From Planctomycetota bacterium (GTDB lineage Bacteria; Planctomycetota; UBA1135; GCA-002686595): a stretch of 64,000 nucleotides of DNA. The stretch is from NCBI GenBank assembly GCA_016779205.1, contig JADHOC010000009.1:112315-176314 (forward strand), given 5' to 3'. Shown here piece after piece: positions 54,330 through 63,733 of this stretch; position 1 is the stretch's first letter; every line of letters starts with the position of its first letter. The notes below the pieces were generated by a model, which was given only the letters and a program-made list of their open reading frames with translations, searched no databases and was not told the DNA's origin. Made by a program: the position numbers and the translations under genes.

Positions 54330-54470
54330 CGCCATGGCCGTACTCCGCCTGGGTGTCGCCATCTACCCGCGGGAGCCCCGTGTGCCCGCCTGTGGGTGCC
54401 GCCCGCTCGTTCTGCTTGCGGCACCGCTCCGGTTCGATGATCTTGTTCGCCCTGCCCCGGCGCTCGCCCA

Positions 54471-55706
54471 TTGAAGTACGACGTCTTCTTCTCGATCTCC
54501 CAGACCCCCGTGGACGGCGCCCTGCCCTCGGAGGCGGCGATGCTTCGGAGCTTCTTCGAGCAGGTGGAGGCGGCGGATCGGCTCGGATACGGGACGGCGT
54601 GGGTGGCGGAGTCCCACCTCTCCAGCGAGGTCCAGAAGACACACCGGGACCCGGTCATTCCCCATTGGCAGGGGGAGGTGGGCCTCAACACCGACGTCTT
54701 CCAGCTCGCCGCGCGGATCTTCGCGCGCACCGAGCGCATCGAGGTGGGGAGCGCGGTGATGAACCTCCTGTGCAATGGAGGGCCCATCGCCCACGCGGAG
54801 CGCCTGGCGGCCTTCCTGGCCTTGCACGGCCTCGACCCTGCGGAGCGGCGGCGGCTACGGCTCGGGTTCTCGGCCGGTCGATTCGAGTTCATGAACCGGG
54901 CCCACGGGGTTCGGCCGAGGTCGGAGCTCGAGGAGGCGGCGTGGCCGGTCCTGCGCGGGCAGGTCTTCGGTGAGGCGTGCGAGATCTTCCTCCGGCTGAC
55001 CCAGGGCGCGGCGCTCTCGAGTGACGAGGTGCACGCCCCGCGGCTCGAGCGCGGGATGTTCCGGTCCGACGAGCACTGGCAGGAGGTCCGTGGGCTCGCG
55101 GAGGAAGCAGGGGCGCTCGGCGACGACGGAGCAATTCACCTTCCCCGGCGCTGGGAGTTCGAACGCCTCAAGATCGTGCCCCAGGAGGTCCGCTGGGACC
55201 TCTGCGATCTGATCGTCGGCAGTCACGACCCCGAGCTACAGGTGGCCGTCAACGCGTGGGCGCCGGTCAAGGTCTTCAACCTGTCGATCACCGCGCCCGA
55301 GGTGGTCGAGGCGACCCATGAACGGATGGCGAGGGCCTATCACCCGGACGGCGGCCCCTGGCGTCGAGAGCACATGCCCCGCACCGTGATGGTCTTCCTG
55401 AACGAGCAGCCGGGACGTACCGGGGAGCAGCGGCGGGCAGACGCCGCCCAGGAGGCCGACCGCGCCCTCAGGGCGTACTGGACGGCGCTGCAGGGCACGG
55501 TGGACGAGGCCACCCTGGAGGGAGCTGCCGAGAACGCGGTGATCGGGGACGCAGAGGCCGTCGCCGCCCAGCTGTCGGAGCGTTATCACCCGGAGGATCG
55601 CCTGATGCTCTGGTTCGACTTCTTTAACCACGACAGCGCGCGGGTGGTCTCCAACATGCGCGCGTTCATGGAGCAGGTGGTGCCCAGGATCGAGGGGGCG
55701 CGCTGA
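54471..55706 (+). CDS. LLM-class flavin-dependent oxidoreductase (luciferase-like)
   Basis: This 411-residue protein resembles bacterial luciferase-like monooxygenases: KYDVFFSISQTPV at the start, AADRLGYGTAWVAESH near 35-50 and the barrel strand ERIEVGSAVMN near 89-99. It uses reduced flavin and oxygen on an unknown small molecule. It starts with TTG at 54471; no ATG precedes the conserved first strand. It is independent of its neighbours as far as can be seen. Confidence 0.82.
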   Translation: MKYDVFFSISQTPVDGALPSEAAMLRSFFEQVEAADRLGYGTAWVAESHLSSEVQKTHRDPVIPHWQGEVGLNTDVFQLAARIFARTERIEVGSAVMNLLCNGGPIAHAERLAAFLALHGLDPAERRRLRLGFSAGRFEFMNRAHGVRPRSELEEAAWPVLRGQVFGEACEIFLRLTQGAALSSDEVHAPRLERGMFRSDEHWQEVRGLAEEAGALGDDGAIHLPRRWEFERLKIVPQEVRWDLCDLIVGSHDPELQVAVNAWAPVKVFNLSITAPEVVEATHERMARAYHPDGGPWRREHMPRTVMVFLNEQPGRTGEQRRADAAQEADRALRAYWTALQGTVDEATLEGAAENAVIGDAEAVAAQLSERYHPEDRLMLWFDFFNHDSARVVSNMRAFMEQVVPRIEGAR

Positions 55707-55802
55707 GCCTCTCGGGGCAGGCCAAGGGCGCGGCTCGGACGCAGGGAGGGGACTTTCGGCCCGGCGAGGCATCTCCGGGGGCGGCCTGGCGAATGCCCTG
55801 GC

Positions 55803-56798
55803 ATGTACACAGGTCTCCTCCTCGCCCTGATCCTGGTGCCCATGGTCATGCCCGTCGATGGCGCTTCGACCCCAGCGTTCCTTGGTCCCGCGCCCTCTGG
55901 TCTGGCCGGGGCACGGGTGCTGGCGGACTTCAGCCCGGACTCCCTGCGCTGGTTCACCGTCCTCGACGGCGTGATGGGAGGCCGCTCCTCTGGAGACTTC
56001 GACCTGCGTGATGGCCGCATGGACTTCCGGGGGGTGCTCAACACCAACGGGGGTGGCTTCTCCTCCGTCCGGTCCGCGGACCGGGCCATGGACCTCACTC
56101 CATTCCGTGGGCTCCGCCTTCGTGTGAGGGGAGACGGGCGGACCTACAGCGTGCGGGTGCGGCAGGCCGGGTTGCGGGGCGGCGTCACGTACCGGGCGAG
56201 CTTTGCGACCCGGCGCAGCGCTCCGGGGGATGCCCAGCTGCCCGGTCCCTGGCAGACCGTCTGGATCCCCTTCTCGGAGCTGACGCCCCAGTGGAGGGGC
56301 CGCAGGCTGGAGCTCCCTCCCCTGGATCCGGCCAAGGTGATCGGGCTGGGCATCACCATGTCCGATGGCGTGGACGGCCCCTTCCGCATCGAGCTCGACG
56401 AGATCGCGGCCTACGGGCGGTTCCAGCTGGATGAGCTGAAGGGCGAGCGGCCTGCGCTGGTCGTCGTAGGGCCAAGCGCGGACCACCCCAGCGTGCGGGC
56501 CTGGCGGGAGGCGTACGCGCTCGCCTCCCAGCAAGTTGATCGCGAAGGGTTGGCCCTCGTGCAAGCGGTCGCCCGCGGTTCCTCGTTCGTGGGCGAGCGC
56601 GCCCTCGCGGCGGACGAGGTCCGCGAGGTCCATGCCAGCGTCGGGATGGGGCCGGGGGACGTCGGGGTTCGGCTGATCCTCCGCGATGGGTCCCGGGTGT
56701 TCCAGCCGACAATCCCGGTGGACCTGGCGTCGATCCTGGAGGCCGTCCAGGCCGGCGGCGCGGCGCCTGGGTCCAGCGTGAGCGGCGCAGGTGACTGA
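55803..56798 (+). CDS. CIA30-like domain fused to a DUF4174-like domain, secreted
   Basis: This 331-residue protein has a signal peptide (about 1-20). Residues about 35-205 match the CIA30 (complex I intermediate-associated 30) beta-sandwich fold, with WFTVLDGVMGGRSSGDFD near 50 and VWIPFSELTPQWRGR near 155. Residues about 215-315 (ALVVVGPSADHPSVRAWREAY, GVRLILRDGSRVF) resemble DUF4174. The two domains are fused in one secreted protein. CIA30 domains bind ligand or sugar in some bacteria. Function unknown. ATG at 55803. Confidence 0.72.
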   Translation: MYTGLLLALILVPMVMPVDGASTPAFLGPAPSGLAGARVLADFSPDSLRWFTVLDGVMGGRSSGDFDLRDGRMDFRGVLNTNGGGFSSVRSADRAMDLTPFRGLRLRVRGDGRTYSVRVRQAGLRGGVTYRASFATRRSAPGDAQLPGPWQTVWIPFSELTPQWRGRRLELPPLDPAKVIGLGITMSDGVDGPFRIELDEIAAYGRFQLDELKGERPALVVVGPSADHPSVRAWREAYALASQQVDREGLALVQAVARGSSFVGERALAADEVREVHASVGMGPGDVGVRLILRDGSRVFQPTIPVDLASILEAVQAGGAAPGSSVSGAGD

Positions 56799-56954
56799 GC
56801 GGGGGGTGGTGGCGCCCGCGTTGCGCGGGGGCCATCGGCAGGGACCCATTGGCAGGGACCCATCGGCTGGGGCCTCGGCGCTGCTATACTCCGGCCCTGA
56901 AGGGCTCAGGCTTCACGGCGCACCTCGTTGAGACCCAAGGGCGGAGGGCGTCGC

Positions 56955-57659
56955 ATGGGGTCGGTGGGTCGCCGCGTGATCATGAATCAACTCGCCCTCT
57001 CGCCCCTCGTACGCGATCACCTCGTGCGGGCGTACCCGAAGAACCACTCCTATTTCCTCCTCGGGAAGCGGATGGTGCCCTCCTTCCGGCTCTGGCGACG
57101 GTACCGCCGGATTCGGGCCCTCTACCCGGAGAATCCGCGGAGCCTCGTGGACCTCTCGGCGAGCAAGGGGTGGTTCTGCCTTCACGCGGCGCAGCGCCTG
57201 GGCGCGACGCGGGTCCTCGGCATTGACCTTCACGAGCCTGATCTGGAGGCATGCCGGGAGGTTCGGGACTACCTGGGCCTCGGCGCCGTCGACTTCGAGA
57301 ACATGCGCCTGCACCAGGTCCACGCGTCCGTCGAGGAACTCGGGGGACCCTTCGATGTCTCCCTGGTGATCAACCTCTACCACTACCTCTACTTCGGGAG
57401 CCGGCGAGCTGAGGACCACTACGGGACCCACGCCGAGATCTTCGAACACCTGAGGGGAATCACGGGACGGGCCCTGATCCTCAGCAACTGCACGGAGATC
57501 GAGCAGCTGCCGGGCCACATGCAGGTGATGGCTCGCGAGCAGGGACGGGCGGAGTCCTTCACCGGTCGAAAGATCTGGGAGGCGGCGTCGGAGTTCTTCG
57601 ACGTCACCGATCACGGCCGCCTCGGCAAACGGCCGCTCTGGCGATTGACGCCGAGGTAG
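56955..57659 (+). CDS. SAM-dependent methyltransferase-like protein
   Basis: Starting at ATG 56955, this 234-residue protein has SLVDLSASKGWFCLHAAQRLGATRVLGIDL, a class I SAM first strand and glycine loop in which the usual GxGxG is changed to SASKG, followed by the acidic D that binds the ribose. Middle strands VSLVINLYHYLYFG and RALILSN agree. It may be a methyltransferase with an altered loop or a SAM-fold protein without methylation. TTG 56928 and ATG 56982 are other starts. Substrate unknown. Confidence 0.65.
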   Translation: MGSVGRRVIMNQLALSPLVRDHLVRAYPKNHSYFLLGKRMVPSFRLWRRYRRIRALYPENPRSLVDLSASKGWFCLHAAQRLGATRVLGIDLHEPDLEACREVRDYLGLGAVDFENMRLHQVHASVEELGGPFDVSLVINLYHYLYFGSRRAEDHYGTHAEIFEHLRGITGRALILSNCTEIEQLPGHMQVMAREQGRAESFTGRKIWEAASEFFDVTDHGRLGKRPLWRLTPR

Positions 57660-57741
57660 GCGGGTCATCGCTGCCCGACGTCCCCCTGCGGCCTCCCCGG
57701 CTCGAATTGCCAGGGGCGCCCGGGGCTGTCAGACTTCGGCC

Positions 57742-58119
57742 ATGAACTGGATGCGAATCGCTGCGGTGGTCGGGTTCACCGGCGTGACTCTCGGGGCCTT
57801 CGGGGCCCACGGGCTGGAGAGCGTCCTCTCGGTCGGCGAGCGCTCCGAATGGTGGGGCACCGCGGTGGACTATCACATGTGGCACGCGCTCGCGCTGCTG
57901 GGAGTGGGGTGGATGGTGGAGCGCACCGGGCGGGGCGGAGCGGCGGGATGGTGCTTTCTGCTCGGCGTGACGGTGTTCTCTGGCACGCTCTATGGCCTCG
58001 GGCTCGGCGGTCCGCGCTGGCTTGGTGCGATCACGCCCCTCGGCGGGGTGCTGCTCCTGTCGGGCTGGGTGTGCCTTGGCCTGGGGGCGAGGGCGACCGC
58101 GACGAGCGCCGACGGGTGA
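57742..58119 (+). CDS. DUF423 (YgdD-like) membrane protein
   Basis: This 125-residue protein has four likely membrane helices. The DUF423 hallmark GVTLGAFGAHGLE is at 14-26 and VDYHMWHALALL at 42-53. Members are small inner-membrane proteins of unknown role. It begins at ATG 57742 with no overlap. The following small gene is also membrane-bound. Confidence 0.85.
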   Translation: MNWMRIAAVVGFTGVTLGAFGAHGLESVLSVGERSEWWGTAVDYHMWHALALLGVGWMVERTGRGGAAGWCFLLGVTVFSGTLYGLGLGGPRWLGAITPLGGVLLLSGWVCLGLGARATATSADG

Positions 58120-58249
58120 TCGCGTCATGAGGTCGGAGGCGTCCAAGCGATTCTCCCCAGTGGACCATTCCGCGAACGGGCTGGACGTCCCACGGAAGCC
58201 CCGCTGTTCGGCGGCACCTGCGGCCTAGCCTGGGTGGTGGAGACCACCG

Positions 58250-58690
58250 ATGCCCCTTCGCCAGACGCTGATTCAATGCCTCGCCGCCGGCGCAGGGACG
58301 GTCGTGCTCGTGCTGTCCTGGCTCCCGGACTCGCGAATGGAGCGCCTCCCCCTCATGCCCGGTTGGCTTGGGGCCTGGCTGGACCGCGGGGGGCTGGTGG
58401 CTACCTTCAGGACGGGCCTCGCCATGGCGGTGGCTTCAGCCCTGATCCACGCCGCCGGTGCGCCCCGCGACGCTCGGCGAAGTGTGGTCATGGCCGCGGC
58501 GCTCCTCCTCGCCGCCGAGGGCGGTCAGCTCGTTCTTCCCTCCCGACAGGCCTCCCTGGGCGACGTGGGGTGGGGCCTCGTCGGGGTCGCGGTGGGGGTG
58601 GCCTGCGCGCACGGGCTGACCGGATCGTCGAGGCGCCTGGCAGGGGCTTTGTCGCAGGAGGCGGCTCCCCAGGAGACCGGCGGCGACTGA
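58250..58690 (+). CDS. VanZ-like membrane protein
   Basis: This 146-residue protein has three or four hydrophobic segments. EGGQLVLPSRQASLGDVGWGLVGVAVG matches the VanZ family E.xQ......R..s..D...N..G pattern, with W in place of N. VanZ-like proteins are membrane proteins of broad and mostly unknown function. It is followed directly by the converging HEAT-repeat gene. Confidence 0.65.
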   Translation: MPLRQTLIQCLAAGAGTVVLVLSWLPDSRMERLPLMPGWLGAWLDRGGLVATFRTGLAMAVASALIHAAGAPRDARRSVVMAAALLLAAEGGQLVLPSRQASLGDVGWGLVGVAVGVACAHGLTGSSRRLAGALSQEAAPQETGGD

Positions 58691-58694
58691 GCGG

Positions 58695-59513
58695 TCACTC
58701 CTCCTCCCGTTCCCCGGTCCACTTGCCGAGCTTGGCCGGGAAGGCGCGCTTGTTCTTGCGGAGCCACACGGTCCACTCGCGCTCGACCTTGTCGCCGAAG
58801 GCCGGGCGAGCCTCGATCTCCTTCTCGTCCGCGACCCGTACGAGGGCCATGTGGATCCGTCGGAGGCGCGTGGTCTCCTTGCCCCGGCCGAGCTGCTTGA
58901 TGACCGCGCTCACCGCGTCCTGGGTGCCCAGCTCGAGGAGCGAGTGGGTGGCGGCCATCGCCACGGGCTCCCCCCGCATCTCGGCCGGGTACGCCGCGAG
59001 CAGGGTGGAGAGGGCCTTCACGATCCGGTCATCGGGGAGCTCACTGCAGGCTCGCATGCTCGCCTCCAGGTACTGCATGGCCTCCTCGACCGTGCCGTGC
59101 TCGTTGTTCGGGCCCGTCATGGTCCCCATCAGTGACCACATGTTCTTCTCGAAGCCCTTGAGCACCTTGACCGTGGACGTCACCGCGATCTCGGGGTGCT
59201 GGCCGTCCGCCAGGAGCACGATCGCGGTCTCCCGGACGGTGAGCTGGTCGTCCTCGAGGGCCTCCGCGAGGACCTTGGCCACGGCCTTGCTCGGGGCATT
59301 CTCGTGGCTCTCCGTCAGCGCGGCGGCGCTGCTGAGCGCCCCCATGCGCTGGCCGGGATCCTCGGACTTGAGCAGGGGCGCGAGGCGCTTGAGCTCCTCC
59401 TTCTCCTCCGCCCGGTGCTGGGCACAGACCTTCCCGGGGCGGCAGGCCTCGCAGTCCTCGAGGGGAAGGGGCGGCGCGGTCGCGAGGGCTGCGAGCAGGA
59501 GGAGCTTGAGCAT
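58695..59513 (-). CDS. HEAT-repeat-like secreted protein
   Basis: This is a 272-residue protein with an N-terminal hydrophobic signal (about 1-16) and two close cysteine pairs (CEACRPGKVCAQH) at 21-33. The rest is helical with HEAT-type pairs (RMGALSSAAALTE, VRETAIVLLADGQHPE, VAMAATHSLLELG). It would act as a scaffold in the envelope. No enzyme motif is seen. ATG at 59513. Converges with the VanZ-like gene at 4 bases. Confidence 0.6.
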   Translation of the reverse strand: MLKLLLLAALATAPPLPLEDCEACRPGKVCAQHRAEEKEELKRLAPLLKSEDPGQRMGALSSAAALTESHENAPSKAVAKVLAEALEDDQLTVRETAIVLLADGQHPEIAVTSTVKVLKGFEKNMWSLMGTMTGPNNEHGTVEEAMQYLEASMRACSELPDDRIVKALSTLLAAYPAEMRGEPVAMAATHSLLELGTQDAVSAVIKQLGRGKETTRLRRIHMALVRVADEKEIEARPAFGDKVEREWTVWLRKNKRAFPAKLGKWTGEREEE

Positions 59514-59679
59514 CGGCGGGGAGCTTGGTGTCGAGACGTCAGGGGCCGTGGGCCGCTGAGGCGCGGCAGGGGAAGGGACGCTTCAGACGTTAGCAGCGCA
59601 TGCCTGGGGTGGCGAACCCGCGCCAGGTTCTCGGGCCTGCCGGTCAGTGAGCAGGGCCGGGCCTGCGTATGGTTGAAGC

Positions 59680-60090
59680 ATGCGGCCTGGACCCAATCAC
59701 CCCTGCGCGTGCCACAGCGGCCTGAAGTACAAGCGGTGCTGTCGACCGGTTCACCGGGGCGCGGTCCCGGGGACGCCGGAGGTCCTCATGCGAGCCCGCT
59801 ACTCGGCCTTCGCCCAGGGGCTCGCGGCGTTCGTCATGGAGACCACCGCCCCGGGCGGCGACGCGTTCGAGGCCGACGCCGCCGCGTGGCAGCGATCCAT
59901 CGAGGCGTTCTCCGCTCAGACCCGTTTCGTGGGGCTCGCGGTCCTTGCGGTGTCCGAGGCGGGGCCCGAGGCTCAGGTGGAATTCCGGGCGACCCTGGAC
60001 CAGGGCGGGCACGACGCCTCGTTCACCGAGAGGAGCCGCTTTGTGCGGGTGGGTGGCCGATGGCGATATCACTCGGGCACGATTCGGTGA
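59680..60090 (+). CDS. YchJ/UPF0225-like SEC-C protein
   Basis: This 136-residue protein starts with the SEC-C zinc-binding motif CACHSGLKYKRCC near 9-21, followed by EVLMRARYSAFAQG and the YchJ-like fold (RSRFVRVGGRWRYHSG near the C-terminus). YchJ proteins are of unknown function; the SEC-C motif usually binds zinc. The start is ATG at 59680, with no ribosome site seen. Confidence 0.82.
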   Translation: MRPGPNHPCACHSGLKYKRCCRPVHRGAVPGTPEVLMRARYSAFAQGLAAFVMETTAPGGDAFEADAAAWQRSIEAFSAQTRFVGLAVLAVSEAGPEAQVEFRATLDQGGHDASFTERSRFVRVGGRWRYHSGTIR

Positions 60091-60142
60091 TGGAGCGCCC
60101 GTGACGGGGCCCGCGTAGCGAGTCCGAGGGCTGCCGAAACTG

Positions 60143-60179
60143 CACCGGGGCCGGCCGCGGATGGCGACCGGCCCCGGTG
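60143..60179. terminator. Bidirectional terminator hairpin
   Basis: A perfect 12-base inverted repeat (60143-60154 with 60168-60179) with a 13-base loop lies between the convergent ychJ-like and MFS genes, 52 bases after the first stop and 25 bases from the second. It lacks a T tract. Its position suggests it ends transcription from both sides. Confidence 0.65.
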
Positions 60180-60204
60180 GCGTCGAACGTCTGGGACGAA
60201 CGCG

Positions 60205-61860
60205 TCAGTCGTCAGCCTCGGTGAGCTCGATCGGCTTGTATCCGCCCTTCGACCTGAAGTAGAGGAAGATGATGCCGAAGACCACCACGAGCATCAGCGG
60301 GAAGCGCGTGGCGTAGACCAGAACCTTGCGTCCAGCGAGCTCATCCTCCTGGGCGTACGTCTCGCGCAGCGCCGCGTCCTCCTCCGGGGTGAGGCCGTCC
60401 ATGTAGGCCCAGGAGCCCGTGAGGACGGGGTTGCCCTTGGGGCCGATGAGTTCTTCACGATCGAGGATCCCGTTCTGGTTGGCGTCTTCGTCCGCCTTCA
60501 CCAGGGCGCCAGGGTCGATCATGTCGTGGCCCACGCCGAGGAAGGTCCCAGGGCCGGTGGCCACCTCGACGAACGCCGGGGCCTTGGCGCCCAGCGAAGC
60601 GTGGATCTCCTTGTCGAACTGCACGCCGAGGATCGGCGTGCCGATGACCCCGAGGGACAGGAGGCCCATGGCGGACACGGTGTTGAGGGTCAGGGCGCCT
60701 CCCTGGGGGTAACGCTCCGCCGTGAAGCCGAGGATGCAGGGCCAGTAGTAGGTCTGACCGATGGCGTAGATCAGGAAGGCGACGAAGACGGCGGCGCCCA
60801 CCTCGGCCCCGGAGAGCCACCCGAGCCCCACCGCGGACAGGAGGCCGCTGATGGAGAGCAGCGCCGGCGGGGAGATGTGCTTCATGATGCCCCCGGCGAA
60901 GACGCGGAGGATGAGCATGACGCCCGCCGAGAACACGATGGCGAAGCCAGCGCCGATCCCGAGGCCCTGCACGGAGGGACCCACGAGCTTCATGATCCAG
61001 GAGTCCGTGGCGAGCTCTGCCGTGGCCACGGGGACCATGAGCAGGCACATCAGGAAGAAGAGGGGCCGGCCCAGGGAGCGGACATAGAGGCCGAAGGCGA
61101 CGCCGATCGCGACGCCCGCGTAGATGCTGTTCTGGAGCCAGTTGGCCTCCGTGGCGAACTGGAGCGCCTTGCCAAGCTCATAGATCAGGAGGGTCGAGGC
61201 GAGGGTCGCGCTCAGGAAGCCCACCTGCTGGAGCATGGCCTTGAAGGACACGCCCGCCTGCACCCGCTCGTCCACCGGGAGGCGGCACGGGCGGTACATC
61301 AGCGCGTAGGCGATGGCGGGGATGAGGATGAACAGCCCCTGCACCCGCCACGATGTGACCCCCATCGAGTCCGCAAGCATGAAGAGGAGCGTGCCACCCG
61401 CCAGACCCGCGGGCCACGCCGCGTGGAGGATCGTCAGGCGAGTCGTCTTCTCCTTCGGGTAGACGGCCGCGCAGACCGGGTTGATCACAGCCTCGACGAT
61501 GCCGTGCCCGAGCCCCGCGCACACGGACGCGTAGTAGAGGCCCGAGTATCCGTCGGCCAGGAAGTACAGCACCCCGGACGCCGCCTGCAGCAAGAAGGCG
61601 ATGTACATCGGCTTCTTGTATCCGGTGCGATCCACCAGGAGGCTGAAGCCGATCATCGTCACCGCGATCGGCCAGAACGACGCCCCCATGATCTGCCCCA
61701 CCTGCTGGAAGGTGAGGGTGAACTCACTGCCGTAGGCGCCCTGCTTCGCGATGCGGAAGGCGAAGCCGAGCCCGGCCGCGGCGAGGGAGAGGAAGCTGGC
61801 CCAGAACAGGAGGCGCTTCTCGCGCTCGGAGAGGTCGCTGGCTTTGACGATGTCCGTCAT
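60205..61860 (-). CDS. MFS transporter with extracytoplasmic EF-hand-like loop
   Basis: The start at ATG 61860 gives 551 residues; ATG 61941 would add 27. It is a major facilitator with about twelve helices, the conserved loop DRTGYKKPMY and AVYPKEKTTRLTILHAAWP. Before the last helix there is an insertion of about 95 residues that contains DEDANQNGILDREEL, a 12-residue calcium-loop-like stretch. Its substrate is unknown; sugar-type MFS members are the closest in tone. No neighbour suggests a cargo. Confidence 0.82.
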   Translation of the reverse strand: MTDIVKASDLSEREKRLLFWASFLSLAAAGLGFAFRIAKQGAYGSEFTLTFQQVGQIMGASFWPIAVTMIGFSLLVDRTGYKKPMYIAFLLQAASGVLYFLADGYSGLYYASVCAGLGHGIVEAVINPVCAAVYPKEKTTRLTILHAAWPAGLAGGTLLFMLADSMGVTSWRVQGLFILIPAIAYALMYRPCRLPVDERVQAGVSFKAMLQQVGFLSATLASTLLIYELGKALQFATEANWLQNSIYAGVAIGVAFGLYVRSLGRPLFFLMCLLMVPVATAELATDSWIMKLVGPSVQGLGIGAGFAIVFSAGVMLILRVFAGGIMKHISPPALLSISGLLSAVGLGWLSGAEVGAAVFVAFLIYAIGQTYYWPCILGFTAERYPQGGALTLNTVSAMGLLSLGVIGTPILGVQFDKEIHASLGAKAPAFVEVATGPGTFLGVGHDMIDPGALVKADEDANQNGILDREELIGPKGNPVLTGSWAYMDGLTPEEDAALRETYAQEDELAGRKVLVYATRFPLMLVVVFGIIFLYFRSKGGYKPIELTEADD

Positions 61861-62404
61861 GGCTGGATGGGGGTGAGGGTGGGGAAGGGAACAGGCCCCG
61901 GGACTCGCTGGCCCCAGGGCGGAGTGGATGAAGACCGCCACGGGCCTTGGCCCGCCGCTCTCCGTGCTTCACTCGATCCTCAGGATGCCAACGACGGGTG
62001 GAATCACCGAACCTCTGAAGCGCGGAAACCCCCTGGGCCGCCCGCCGTGGGCGAGCCGCTCGATCACCACCAAGTCACCGAAAGCCCGTGTGGAATTGAG
62101 CTGCGCCTCCGGGCGCGCCGCCGCGCACTCCACGGGCGCGGAACGGCATTCCAAGCCCCGGGCCCCTCTGCGTGCCGTTCCATCCACCCTGGCTTCTCGC
62201 AGGGCCACGCGGATCGGGTTGCGGGACCAGGTGAGGGTTCCATCAGCAAGGACTGGACTGGCGCGGCCGCAAAGCTAGCGTCGGTTGGCTACCAGGTGGA
62301 TGAAGACTCCTGCGCCGGGTGGCGGGGCCGTCGTGGCCCGCGCGCCCCGGAGGGGCCTTCGGCCCAATGACCGCCTGAAGTTCCCCTGCTCACTCTGAGC
62401 TCCC
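61861..62404. other. Long intergenic region with a spaced inverted repeat
   Basis: This 544-base gap lies between the divergent MFS and FG-GAP genes. No credible gene is seen, as the open frames are low-quality shadows. A 9-base inverted repeat GGAACGGCA / TGCCGTTCC (62140-62148 and 62173-62181) with a 24-base spacer is present and could be an operator. Nothing else is recognised. Confidence 0.4.
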
Positions 62405-63733
62405 ATGACCAGTCCTTGCACCGTTGCGAGCGTCCTGACGGCCTTCATCTTCATGTCAGGTGAGGGTGAGCTGTGGGTAGAGGACCCTCCCCAGGAGCTC
62501 TCGAGGCTCAGCCCTTCGCCGGCACCAACGGGATCAGCGTTCCTGGCCACCGCTCCAGACCTCAACGGTGACGGGGCCGAGGAGGTGGTCGTCGGCGCGC
62601 CCCTTGACGGGGAGGACGCCAAGGGGAGGGTCCAGCTGCTCTCCGGCAAGGACGGCAAGTTGCTGTTCGCCTGGCAAGGCGAGGCTCCCGCCGGCCGCCT
62701 CGGCTCTGCCGTGGCCGCCTGGGCCGCTGAGGGTGGGCAGGCTCACATCGCGCTGGGGGCGCCCGGCGCCTCGGGTGGGCGCGGTCGAGTGGGCTTGATT
62801 CAGAGCTCGAGCCCCGAGTCGATTCGATGGATCGATGGCGCCGAGGGGCAGACAGCCTTCGGGTTCGCACTGTCCGGAGGCCGTGACGTGACCGGGGACG
62901 GCCACGCCGACCTGGTGGTTGGCGCCCCCGCGAGCGAAGGCAAGGGCAGCGTGGCACTGGTGGATGGAGTCGCAGGCAAGGTGCGATGGCGGGTAAGCGC
63001 GGGCGATCCGGCCGGGTGCTTCGGCTTCGACGTGACCTTCACGCCGGACCTGAACGGGGACGGTCTCGCGGACGTGCTCGTGGGGCACCGGGGGGTCGGG
63101 GCGGTGGCCTTGTCGGGCCGTGACGGCGCGAGGCTGTTCGAGCTCGGCGAGCCAGCTCTCGGTCGGCGGATCGGGGACAGCGTAGCTGCGCTGCGGCGTC
63201 CCTCAGGGGGCCCGCTCCTCGTGGTGGGGTCCGGGGGGCTCCCCGGGGACCAGGCCCTCGAAGAGGAGGCGCGCGCGGAGCTCCCCGACCCTGGCATCTT
63301 CGTCTTCGATGGGGAGACGCGCCGGCGCTCGAGCGCTGTGGGGTTCGGCATCCCGGGTCACCTGATGCACCGGACGACCGTCGGCCTTCGCCTGAAGAAC
63401 GTCGGGGACTTCGACGGCGACGGACACGACGACCTCGCGATCTGTCAGCCCCATGGCTACCTGATCTATGGACCATCGGGCAGGGTCGATCTCCGATCCG
63501 GGGTGAAGGACTCGAAGCTGGGTTCCACCTACCACGGGGGCGTCGGGCTGGACTTCGGGGCCCTCCAGTTCGGGACAGATGCCTGCGGAGTCCTGCGTGA
63601 TGGCAAGCGGATCCTCGTCATGGCTTGCCCGAGGGACGGCGGCGTCGCCGCGGCGCAGGCGGGCCCAAAGATCGGCGCCAAGCAGGGCCGCGACCACGCG
63701 CTGCCAGGGGTCTGGGTGCGGCAGGATCGATGA
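62405..63733 (+). CDS. FG-GAP repeat protein
   Basis: This 442-residue protein starts at ATG 62405 with a short hydrophobic leader. FG-GAP units are seen through calcium-binding DxNGDG-like loops at about 52-57 (DLNGDG), DVTGDGHAD, DLNGDGLAD and DFDGDGHDD, with VVVGAP and GRV.L turns, as in the integrin alpha beta-propeller. It is probably secreted or at the cell surface and may mediate contacts. No enzymatic motif. Isolated gene with no partner. Confidence 0.82.
   Translation: MTSPCTVASVLTAFIFMSGEGELWVEDPPQELSRLSPSPAPTGSAFLATAPDLNGDGAEEVVVGAPLDGEDAKGRVQLLSGKDGKLLFAWQGEAPAGRLGSAVAAWAAEGGQAHIALGAPGASGGRGRVGLIQSSSPESIRWIDGAEGQTAFGFALSGGRDVTGDGHADLVVGAPASEGKGSVALVDGVAGKVRWRVSAGDPAGCFGFDVTFTPDLNGDGLADVLVGHRGVGAVALSGRDGARLFELGEPALGRRIGDSVAALRRPSGGPLLVVGSGGLPGDQALEEEARAELPDPGIFVFDGETRRRSSAVGFGIPGHLMHRTTVGLRLKNVGDFDGDGHDDLAICQPHGYLIYGPSGRVDLRSGVKDSKLGSTYHGGVGLDFGALQFGTDACGVLRDGKRILVMACPRDGGVAAAQAGPKIGAKQGRDHALPGVWVRQDR

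Noticed and set aside
61928..62278. A 116-residue plus-strand frame in the long intergenic region
   Set aside because: Ser/Arg/Pro-rich with no start context or domain; likely non-coding.
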